Below, one piece after another: positions 24,101 to 36,100 of a stretch of DNA of 64,000 bases (its first letter is position 1; every line of letters starts with the position of its first letter). The stretch lies in assembly GCF_016863655.1 (NCBI RefSeq), contig NZ_BOPH01000034.1:1-64000 (forward strand), written 5' to 3'. Position numbers and translations under genes: made by a program. The stretch is from Virgisporangium ochraceum. GTDB lineage: Bacteria; Actinomycetota; Actinomycetes; Mycobacteriales; Micromonosporaceae. The notes under the pieces were generated by a model. That model did no database searches. It had not been told where the DNA came from and was given only the letters and a program-made list of their open reading frames with translations.

Positions 24101-27100
24101 ACGGCTACTGGGAGGTGCAGGTCCGCGTCGGCGAGCCGGGCGCGCCGTGGGGCTCGTGGGTGCGGGTCGACACCCCGGTCGACGACGACATCAGCCGGCT
24201 GGAGCTGTTCGTGGCGCACCCGTACACCGAGGAGGCGGTCCCGGAGTCGGAGCAGACGTCGCTCGGCAAGCTCGACCCGAACCTCAAGCGCGAGTGGCGG
24301 TTCCCCGAGCACGTCGTCACCGGTCTGACCGCGCTGGAGGAGCTCAACGACAAGGTCCTCAGCCTGCTGCCGGACACCGACAACGAGGTCGGCAGCCTCG
24401 CCCGTCAGCAGGTCCGCACGCTGGTGCTCGAGGAGCTGCCGGCCCGGCTCGACGAGACCATCAACGATCCGGCGGGCCTGCGCCGGCTCATCTCGACCGG
24501 CGGCGACTCCATCGCCATGGTGACGATCAAAACCAGGGTCAGGCGGGACGGTGCCCGGATGCTCGGCCGGGCCAGCGACCGCTACCACCTCGAACGGCTG
24601 CGGGTGACGTTCTCCGGCGCGTCCGGCAGCCTGGGCATGGGCGGCAGCCGCGGCGCCGACTACACCGCGGGCTTCAAGCTGCCCGTCGAGGACGGCTCGG
24701 CCCGTGCGACCGGTACCTACGGCCCGGGTTCGAGCCGCAGCGCCTCCATCGCCGTCGGCGGCACGGCGATCCACCCGAGCGTCCAGCGCTACTCCGGCTA
24801 CACCCAGGGCTACCTGCTGAAGCTGGAGCACAAGGTCACGGTCCAGATCTTCCGGGCGCCCGAGGTCGGCGTGCTGACGGCGCCGCCGCCCGTCACCAGG
24901 AAGGGGAAGGTCAAGGGCCAGGGTGTCTTCCGGCTGCCCGAGCCGGACGCGTTCTGGTACGGGCTGCCGGTCGAGAAGGCCGCGGTCGAGTTCGACGCGG
25001 CGGACAACCCGGTGCGCAGACCGGAGAACAACCGGTTCGTTCTCCGCGACGACCCGAAGCCAGGCGTGCCGCCGGGCAAGGCCGAGCGGTTGCCGGACTA
25101 CCTGGGTAGGAACGGCATGCCGGGCGGCGGATCGGCGAGCATCCAGGGGATGACCGGCGTCGGAGCGTTCCAGAAGCTGGTCGAGGGCGCGCTCCGGAAG
25201 GACGGTGTCCTGCCGGCGAAGGGCAACGACGGCCGGTCGCTGTCACGGTTCCCGCTGACCCGCGAGAGCCAGCTGTCGAACCTGCGCGCGATGCAGGAAC
25301 TCTCGGCGCGCCGGTTGGAGGCCGGATACGACCAGGCGACCCAGGACGGCATCGTGCTGGCCCTGGTGTCCGACCAGCCCGGCCGGCAGACGAAGCACAC
25401 CGCCGTCCGTCTGAAGATCAACGCCGGTGACGCGACGTTCATCGGCACCACCACCGCGGAGACCGTGGTCAACCTCGACATCGGGTCGAACATCTTCGGG
25501 CGGAACGCCGGAGAGTCGGGCGCCCACAAGCTCCGGGGCGCCGCGGGCCTGTCCGGCGACAGCGATCCGACGCCGTTCCTCGCGGGGGGCATCGGGGTCG
25601 GCGGCGGCCGCGCCGTTCCCAAGAGCGCCGGCTGGGGCACCCTCGACGTGATCAACCAGGTGACCCTCGTCGAGGGCTCCCTGACCGCCGTGTTCGAGGT
25701 GCAGATCGAGCTCGAGGCCTGGTCCATCGACGGCAAGGGCCGGGAGAAGCGGATCGGCGATCCGACGCAGGGCACGGTGCGGATCTCGGTGCCGGCCGGG
25801 CTGCTGCCCGACGCAGACACGCCCGCGCCGACGACCCCGATCCCGGAGCCGACGGTGTCGCTCCGGCGGACCCGGCGCCAGGGCGCGTACACCGATGACG
25901 AGGTGCTGCGCTGGGCCACGATCCTGCACATGGACGCCAGGGGACTGTGGAAGGGCGTGCGGTCCGTCCTGCCCCGCGCCAGCCGGGCCGGCGCGGCGAG
26001 CTTCGTCCACCTGTCGTCGTTCGTCAACGTGCGCAGCCTCATCGCGTTCAACCACTGGCTGTTCGGGAACTACCGCACCGACGTGGTCATCGATCCCCGG
26101 GGGGTTGGACCCACCCGGTCGAGCCTCGCCGTGCGCGGGTACACCGGCAGGTCGACGTTCATCGGCACGGCTCCGCTGGTCGTCGGCGACATCAACCTCA
26201 CGATGGCCAACGCCTCGACGACCTTCGGCCAGACGCGGACCGGCGACCTCGGCGCCGAACTGCCGCTGCTCGGCGACCTGCCGGGCGGCGCCGCGGCCGA
26301 CGCGGAGAACGTCGACGTCACCGGCATGCCGACGTACGGGCGGTCGTGGCTGACCGGCCGCTCCCGCACCACCGCCCGCATCAACGGCCGGGAGCGCCTG
26401 GCCGTGCACACCGGGCTGCAGTACCAGTTCGAGATGCCGGTCGACTTCAAGCTCACCGGCACGAGGTACAACCGGATCCTCACCAACGCCGGCCGCACCG
26501 TCGAGCGGTGGGTCAACGACCGCCGGGTCGTCTACACCCTGCCCGAGCGCACGGCGCTGGAGTTCTACGCCGACGGGAAGCTCGCGATCCCGCAGAAGCA
26601 GATCGCCGACGCGATCCGCCGCTACGCCGGCAAGCACCTCGAACTCGACCGGTTGACCCTGCTCGGCGTGCTGAAGCGGTACCAGGACGAGGTGCGTGCC
26701 GCCGCCGGTCCGCAGCCCGGCCTGCCGTCGGACCTCTTCCAGACCACCGACGGCCTCGACGCGCGGCTGATCGAGCGGGTTCTCGCCGCGTTCCCGGACG
26801 CGACGCACATCGCTCCCACCGCGCCGCCGGAGTGGCGCTTCCACATGCTGCTCAAGCAGTTCCGCGACGGTCGCGCGTTCGCTCCGGTGGCACCCGACGC
26901 GGCCCGGCGGCGGCTGCCGGAGCACCTGCTCAGGCAGCTCGGCCAGGGTGGCCTGGAGCCGGCGCAGCTGTTCGACGCGGCCAACCGGAAGGCCGAACTG
27001 CTCGACGCGGTGACCCGGCAGATCGAGCGGGTGTCGCCCCGGGCGATGAGTCGCACGCCGGGCCTGGCGCAGGGTCTCGCCGGCCTGCTCGCCCACCGCC

Positions 27101-30100
27101 GCTGGGGCGGCCGGCTCGACGACATCCTCTCGGTCGACGGCCTCGAGTTCACCGTCGAGGTTCCGATCAGCCGCTACTTCACGGAGCGGGTGACGGTGCG
27201 GGTCACCGGCACGCTCGGCGACGAGGCCACGGTCGTCGGGCGCCGCGACGACACCGGCCTGATCGACCAGCACTACGCGTTCTCGGAGCACAGCTTCACC
27301 GAGCGGTCCGGCTGGGCCTACAACGTCGGGCACTCGGTGCACGGCGCGGCGCTGGACACGCCCGAGGCGAGCATGGGCCTGGCCCGCGGCGACACCAGCA
27401 TCGCCTCGAACAGCGGCCAGCGGACCCGCATCCAGCGCCTCAGCACGTTCAGCGGTGTCGACCGGGTCCGGCGCGGGCTCGCCCTCCGGATCGAGGCGAC
27501 CCGGACGACACCCAACCTGCCGGGCACCGTGGCGCGGACGTTCAACCGGATCGGGGTCCCGACGACCTCCGTCGCGAAGCTGACCGGCGACGTGGTCCAG
27601 CTGGTGCCCGACGGGCTGCTCGTCGACGCCACCGAGCCGGTCCGCGACCCGGGCGAGCCCGTCGACCCCCGCGCCGTTCCGACGCCGCGCATGTTCACCA
27701 CCGAGTCCAACGACCTCAGCGACCTGACCGCGCTCATCCGCGCGCAGGTACGCGCCGAGCTCGGCGACCGGCGGTACGCCGCGGTGGAGGCCAGCCTCAC
27801 CGGGCAGCTGTCGGCGTTCACCGGCACCGCGGGGCTCGAGCGGATGGCCAGCGAGGGCGGATACCCGACCGTCACGCTCAAGGTCCCCGGCGAGACCAAC
27901 CAGCAGCTCCAGATCTGGGTGGAGGCGGTCTTCTCCGACCTGCGGGTGATCAAGGAGAAGCGGAAGGACGTCGAGCTGGGCCAGGTCGACCGGAACCAGC
28001 GCGTGTCCGGCGAGGCCGACGAGCGGGTCCGGATCGCGCCGCCGAGCCGGTCGCTGGGCGAGGACTGGGACGTGGCCGGGGTCGAGGACGTCGGCCTGAA
28101 GGGGTCCGCCGGCGCCGCCGCCGTCGAGCAGACGTCGATCGTGTCCGGTGACCGCGACGAGTCCAGCAGCTTCGAGAAGGGCGACGCGGCCACCGTCTCG
28201 GTGGCGACCAGCTACTACGCCACCCTGCGCCGGGTGTCGGTCGACAACTTCACCGGCCGGGAGACGATCACCAGCCGGCAGTCGCTCGGGCGGGTCGCCA
28301 CCGGCCGGGCCACGATCACGCTGTTCCAGCACGAGCTCGAGGAGATCCGGGCCGGTCAGTACGCCGGCGTCTCGCCGTCGAGCTGGACGCTGCCGGTCGA
28401 CGGCCTCGCACCGCCGGCGCTCCGGCTCGCCGGTCGCGTGGGCGCGGGTCCGGGCCGGCCCGACCCGATCACCGGTGCCCTCATCCTCGCGTCGGAGCGC
28501 GACGTCGACGTGCAGGTCGACGTCACCGAACCCAACGGCGTGGTGACGCGGTACGTCGCGAAGCCCGGCGGCGTTCTGGTGCCCGAGTTCCCCGACGACG
28601 GCTTCGCCAACGCCCGCGCGGGCCTGCCGCCGAACCTGGTCGACCGCGTCAACGCCGCGCGCCTCGACCTGCGCGACCTGTGGCGGCACCACACCACGGC
28701 GTCCAACGGCAGTGCGACGTTCGCCGAGACCGTCCGGGCCGCCCTGGGGGCGAGTACCCCGCAGCGCGTTCCCGCGGTGACGGCGACCCGGGTGCAGAAC
28801 ACGAGCACCGAGGCGCGGTGGCGGGCGGCGTCCGACGCGGGCGCCGTCCTGGACGACCTCCGGCAGGAGCTGACCGCCCGCCTCGACGGCGCCGGAATCC
28901 AGGACTCGGTCATCCGCGGGATACGGGAGACCGGCCTCCACCGCGACGACACCGGCGCCGTGGTCGCCGTCTCGCTCGGGGTGCGGCTGTGGCGCGGCCG
29001 CGACCTGCGCCTGACGGTCTCGGTCGGTGACCTCGACGCCGACCTGCGCGCCCGGTCGGGGCTGCGACCGGACGAGGCACGGACCGCCGACGTCACGCTG
29101 TCGGCCCGGCACCCCGGCGGCGGCGCCCTCATCGACACCCTCACCCACGAGATCTGGGAGCTGTCCCGCTCGCGGAAGGGTCGTCCCGAGAGCACCGACC
29201 ACCTGCTGCGGCCCGGCAGCCGCGTCCCCGGCCCCCACGACACGCTGACCGAGCACGACTTCGGCGGCCTCGGCGACCTGCAGTCGCTGGTGAACCGGCT
29301 CGTGGCCGCGCCGCCCGACGGACGGCCCGAGATCGTCGACGACCTGCGGGCGCACCTGGCCCACCTCGGCCTCGCCGGACCCGGCGCCGGCCACCGCTGG
29401 GAACTGGTCGACAACTCCGGCGTCCGGGCCGACCGGCTCTCACCGGCGGCGCGCGAGATCTACGAGAACCTGCGCCGGGCCGGGTGGGAGTACCTCGTCC
29501 TCGGGCTGCCGGACCCCACCCCGGAACCGGCGGCGCCGACGAGCGTCGTGGAGGGCCTGCCCGGTCACGGCGGCCCGCGGGAGCCCGACGTCAACCGGCT
29601 GGCCCTGCTGACCGCGGCCGAGGCCGTGGCCACCATGCGTGGCGGCGAGGTCGTCGACGGGTACCGGCTGCGGTTCGACGCCGGCACCGGGCTCCTGCTG
29701 GCCGAGCCCGTCGGCCGTCGGCCGGCGGCCGCGTTCCGGTTCGTCTCCGGTCCCGTCCCGGCGGGCATCGCCGGCCTGACCCGGCCGACGGCCGACACCA
29801 CCGACGACGGCGTGCCCGTGCACGAGATGCTGATCCCGGACCGGGTGCCGCCCGCCGACCGGGCCGTCGTCGCCGAGCGGGTCGTCGTGAACGGGCTGGC
29901 CGCGACCATGGCCGGCCGCGGCGGCACCCCGGCGTCGCGGCGGCGCGGACGGGCGTTGGACGGCACCGACCGGGTGCTGCTCGCCGAGCTGCGGCACGAG
30001 CTCGAGTACGGCACCGACGCGCGCATCGGCCCGATCGTCGACCGGATCGGCGCCGACCGGCTCGACCGGTTCGTCGCGGCGCTCGAGGCCACCGGCGCGA

Positions 30101-33100
30101 CCGCGGACCAGGTCGCGCTGGTTCGGATGCTGGCCGCCGACAACGCGTCGTGGCGTGCGGTGGCGCGGTCGGAGCGGCGCAATGCCGTATGGGCCGCCCT
30201 GCGCGACGCGATGCCGGTGCTGATCGGCTCCGGCCTGGTCCGTTCGGGCTCGGCCGCGCAGCCGCGCCTCGCGGTGACGGTGCAGACCCTCACCGGCGTG
30301 CGCGTCGACCTGCCCGTCCGGCCGCTGGTGCGCCGGCTCGCCAACGCGCCGGTCTACGGCGAGCGGCTGCGGGCCCGGGCCGTGTCCGAGCTGGTCCGGA
30401 CGATCGTCGAACTCGCCGGCGACAGCTCCGGCGAGCCGTGGCGGGACGATCCGGCCCTGGCCGCGGCGGTGGCGCTGGTACGGGGAGAGGTGACCGCGCC
30501 GAGGCCGACGGGCGCCGAGTGGCGCGAAGCGCTCGCCGACCTGCTGCCCGGCCTGCGCCCCGCCCAGATCGCCGAGCTGGCCACGGAGGCCATGTCGCCG
30601 GTGATGCGCCGCCACGTGGCGCGCGGGCTGGTCGCGGCGGTACTGGTCGAGGTCGCGCCGGCGGTCGGCGTCGACCTGACGCAGGCGTCCGCCGACGTTG
30701 TGACCGCGATCCGCGACTCGCTCGTCGCCCGGTTCGCCGACGGCACCGACGTGCACGGGGTGCGGGCCGAGGCCGCGGCCACGCTCGGACGCGAGTTCGG
30801 CGCGTCCGAGCGGAACGCGGTGGAGCGGGTCCTGCTCGCGCTGACCGACCTGTGGAGCACGCCGGCGCTGCCGACCGCGACCCGGACGGCCGTCGAGGAG
30901 CTGGCCGGCCTGGTCGTCCGCGACAACCCGTCCGACACGTGGGACGCCGCCACGATGCCGGCGCCGACGCGGCAGCTGGTCGACGCGGCGGCCCAGCACC
31001 CGCCGGCCGAGCCGGTCGACGAGTTCGCCGACCTGCGCATCGGCGCGCAGACGAGCGACCTGCTCCGCATCGTCGGGCTGGCCGCCGACCCCGACCGGCC
31101 CGACGACGAGCTCGTCGCCGACGCCGCCGACCTCGCGGACACGCTCGACCGGGCCGTCGGGGCGCTCGACGACCGGTCCGCCTACCGGTTGCGCCGGGCG
31201 GCCGCGTCCGAGACCGACCACCTCAAGGAGCTCGGCCTGGTCGTCGCAGCGGCCGACGACCTGCGCCGCAGGACCGACAACCAGGCCGGGGAGCGGCACC
31301 GGCGGTCGGTCCAGAAGGCGCGGCGGGCCGCCGACGAGCGCGACCGCCACCTGCGGATCGCGGTCCGGTACGAGGAGGCGGCCCGGCTGGCGGCGGCCGC
31401 CCGCGACGCCGTCCGGGCGGTCGAGGCCGCCGCGGGCGACCCCGACGTGAGCGCGCGGCCGTGGCCGGACAGCGCCCTCGACGCCCTCGTCGCGGCGGCC
31501 CGGTCCGCGTTCGACGCCTACGCCGCGCTGGTGGAGTCCGCACTGCCGCAGCTCGACGCGATGCCGTCCGCCGTGCCGGCCGGCCGGCCGCCGTTCATCA
31601 ACGCGCTGACGGACCGGATCAACGAGCTGATCGCCGAGCGGACCTCGTGGGTCACGCTGTACCCCGACGAGCTGTGGCGGATGCTGCGGTCGCAGTGGCG
31701 GTGGGTCGTCGGCGAGGACGGCGTCGTCTTCCCGCTCGGGCTGGGCAGCGTCGAGGTGCGCATCCGGTTCCGCCAGACCGGCATCGCCGAGGTCGTCGAC
31801 CCGCCGACCGTCGGGTCGGAGCAGACACTCGGCCAGCAGCCGCAGTTCCCGCAGGGCAGCCACGTCATCGGTGCCACCGCGAACCGCCTCGCCGGTGGCG
31901 GCGGCGTGTTCCCGGTCGCCGACCTGCTGGCGAACCTGATCCCGCCGGACCTCGACGGCACGCCCGAGGCCATCCGGACGGTGCTGACCCACACGATCGC
32001 CAACCTCGGCGGCGAGCTGCGGCGGCAGTGGGCCGTACAGGGCTCCGGCAACGACTTCGCCATGACCGGCGCGGTGGTCGACAACCTCGGCGTCTCCGAC
32101 GTCTACAACGTCAGCGGGTACTTCGAGACCGAGATCCGCTCCGGTGAGCCGGGCGCGGAGTGGAGCGGCTGGAACCGGGTCGACCAGCCGGCCCGTGGCG
32201 ACGCGACCACCCTGTCGGTGTTCGTCTCGCACCCGTACACCGAGCCCGCCGTACCGGCCGCCGACCGCACGACGATCACCGACCACGAGCGCGACCCGGT
32301 TCTGGACAGGGACCTGCCCGTCCACAGCGTCATCGGGATGAACCAGCTGGAGGCCCTCAACGACGCCGTGCTCGACCTGCTGCCGGCCGGGCAGGACCAC
32401 ATTGGCGGCAACGCCCGTGAACAGGTCCGCACGTTCATCCTGGAGGAGCTGCCGGCCCGGCTGCTCGACGCGGTCAACGAGGACAGCGGCTTCCAGCGGC
32501 TGATCTGGGTCGACGGCCGCCCGCAGACCCTGGTGACGATCAAGACCGAGGTCGTGCCGACCGGGATCGACATGCTCGGCCGGGCCAGCGACCTGAACCA
32601 CTTCGAGCGGCGGGTGGTGAACTACGCCGGCATCTCGGGCAGCACCAGCGTCGGCGGCAGCCAGGGCTTCGACGCGGCCGTCGGCGTGAAGGTGCCCGAC
32701 GGCGACACCGACCTCTACGGACGCGGGACCTACTCGCCGCGGACGGGTCGCCGGTCGGGCATCTCCGCCGGTACCACCGCGAGCCGCGCGAACCTGCAAC
32801 GGTTCAGCGGCCGCACCCAGGCCTACGTCCTCGCGCTGCGGCACACCGTCACGGTCGTGCCGTTCGACGAGGTGTCGAGCTGGTCGGCGCCCGCCACCCG
32901 GATCGTCGACGGGCAGGTGGCGCTGCTCACGACCGAGCAGGACGCGTACCGGGCCGGCTGGCCGGTGGAGGCGGCGGCGGTCACGCGCGACGCCGACGGG
33001 AAGGTGCGCCTGCGCGACGACCCGGTCAAGGCCGTCCCGGAGGGCCGGGTCGCCCGGTTCCCCGACTGGATGTTCGGACCGGACGGCTTCTTCGGGCCGG

Positions 33101-36100
33101 GTCCCGCCGCCCTGCACCGGTTCACCATGGTCAGGAAATTCCGGACGAAGCTCGAGGAACTCCTGCAGGCCGAGGGTGTGCTGCCGCAGTGGCGCAACGG
33201 CGCACCGGTGCTCTCGGGCCACCCGCGCGTGCGGGCGAGCCAGTGGGCGAACATCGCCGCCATGCAGGAACTGGCCGCCAGCCAGTTCGCGGCCCGGTTC
33301 GACCAGCTCGCCCAGAGCGGCGGCTTCGACCTGCCACTGGTCTCCGACCAGCGCGGCCGCGTACCCCGGCACACGACGCTGCGCCTGCGGATCCGGGTCG
33401 GGAAGGAGCAGTTCATCGGCACCTCCGAGGCCGAGAACGTGTTTATCGCCGACGCCGGGGTCGGCACCTTCGCCGAGACGAGCGGGCAGACGGCGGCCCG
33501 CACCGGCCGGATCCAGGGCGGCATCGACCAGGACGCCGCGCCCGGCCCGGTGATGGTCGGCGGCCTGAACGCCAACACCGGACGGACGACGACGGACAGC
33601 TCGGGCTCGTCGGCCGGTGAGCTGGTCATCCGGGGAAGCACCATCGACGCCCGGTACACCGCCGTGTTCTCGGTGCCGATCACGATGGAGGCGTCCTACC
33701 TCGACAGCGACGGCAACGAGACGCCGATCGACTCGGCGACCACGACCGGCAGCGTCGAGATGTCGCTGCCCGTCGAGCTGCTGCCACTGGCCGACGCGCC
33801 CGCGACCCCGGCGGTGCCGGGGCCGGCGGCGCCCCGTCCGGACACCGATCCGGAGGTGCTGCGCTCGGCCCGGATCATGCACCTCGACGTGTCGGGCGTG
33901 AAGGAGACGGTCGGCGAGGTGCTGCCGGACGCGAGCCGGCCCGGCGCGGCGAGCTTCCCGCACCTGCTGTCGTTCGCCAACCTCCGCAGCCTCGTCGCGT
34001 TCCGGCACTGGATGTTCTCGAAGTACCGCACCGACCTCGTGGTCGATCCGCGCGGCGCGGTGCCGACCCGGTCGAGCCTGTCGATCCGCGGTACCACGGG
34101 CGCCTCCGAGTTCATCGGTGCGATGAACGTCGCGACGCGCGACAGCGTCGTCGCGATGTCCACGCACTCGGTGACGTTCGGCCACCTCGTCGCCCAGGAC
34201 GTGAACGCGTTCCTCACCGGCGGGTACGACCTCCCCGCCGGGGCCGAGGCCGACGACGAGGACCCGGACGGCTCGGCCCGGACCGCCGCCGGACGGAGCT
34301 GGTTGAACGGGCGCTCGCGCACCACCGCGCGCATGAACAGCCGGGACCGGCTGCTCATCGACCAGGGCGTGGAGTACGTGTTCAAGGCGCCGGTGCGGTT
34401 CGACCTCCGCGGGACCCGGCACAACCCCTGGCTCCTCGACCGGGGCACGTCCCGCACGGCGAGCATCGACAACCGCACGATGGTCTACTCGCTGCCGGAG
34501 CGGGTGGCGCTCGACCTGTTCGCCCGGGGCAGGCTCGACGTGCCGCTGGAACAGGTCGCCGACGCGCTGCGCCGCTACGCCGGCGGGCACCTCGAGCTCG
34601 ACCGGCTCGACATCGCGGCCGTGCTCGACCGCTACCGCGACCTGGTGCGCACCGGTCACCGACCCGGCCTGCCGGACGACACCTTCGACACCCCCGACGG
34701 CCTCGCCGGACGGCTCGCCGACCGGCTCACCGACGCGTTCGCCGAACACCCCGAGATGGACCGGTCCGTCGACCCGGCCGGCCGGCTGACCTGGCTGCTC
34801 GGCAACTACGCCGGCCTGGAGCCGGTCGGTCCGGCCATGGCGGCGATGCGGGTGCCCGACCACCTGCGGACGACCCTCGGCCCGGGTCTCATCGAGCCGA
34901 CGTCGCTGACCGAGGCCGGCGTGCCGGTGGAGTTCGTCGACCTGGTGACCCGGCACATCGAGGCGGTGTCGCCCGACGCGCTCGAGCGGACCCCCGGGCT
35001 CGGGCAGGGCCTCGACGGCATGCTCGCCGGTCAGAACTGGGTCAACCTGCTCGACACCATGCAGACCCCGGCCGGCCGGACGTTCGAGCTCGACGTGCCG
35101 GTCGGGCGGTACCTGAGCGAACGCGTCACGGTGCGGTTGAACGCGTTCGTCGGCACCGGGAAGGTGATCGGGCACCGCTCCGACATCCTGCAGTACGACA
35201 TGGTCTCCGGATACGCCCAGCACGACACGGCCGAGATGACGGGCCGGTCGACGTCGGGCGCGGTCGCGTCGTCCGGTGCCGCGCTGGACACCCCGGAGAT
35301 GAGCGCCGGCTCGGCCCGTGGCGAGACCAGCACCAGCACGGTCAGCGGTCAGCGGATCCGGCTGCTGGGAGCCGGGTACGAGGGCGCCTACCGCATCCGG
35401 CGGGACCTGAAGCTGCGGATCGAGGTGCGCCGGAAGCCGAACCAGATGGCCGTCAAGGCGGCGCAGGTCGCCGGACCCCCGACGGTCTCGGTCGGCGAGG
35501 TCGGCACCACGATCGTCGAGCTGATGCCGGACATCCTGATGGTCGGACCCGCGCGGCCGGCCGTCGATCCGGTGCGCCCGTTCGACCCGCGGTCGGTGCC
35601 GGTCCCGCGGATCTTCTCGCCCCACACCAACGTTCTGGACGACGTGGGCGCGCTGGTGCGCCGCGTGCTCCGCGCCGAACTCGGCAACGACGGGCTGGTC
35701 CGGGTGGGCAGCCAGCTCGACCCCCAGCTGTCGGCCCTGGCCGGGCTCGCCGGATGGGAGCGGATGGCCGGGACCGGCGGCCACCCGACCGTCACCGTGA
35801 CCGTCCCCGACGACCCCACCCGGATGCTGCAGGTCTGGATCGAGGCGGTGACCGTCGACCTGGACGTGCGGCAGGAGAACCTGCCCGGTCTGGAACTGGC
35901 CGAGTACGACGCCAGCCAGCGCGTCGCCGGCGCCGCCGACGAGCTGACGCGGCGGGCACCGTTCAACCGCACGTACGCCGTCGACGCCGACGAGGTCGAG
36001 CTCCCGTCGGCCATCGGCCGGGTCACCCGCGGCACCGGCGCCGCCGACCAGAAACGGTCTGTGGCCGGCGACCGGGACGAGGCCTACAACGCCCAGGTCG

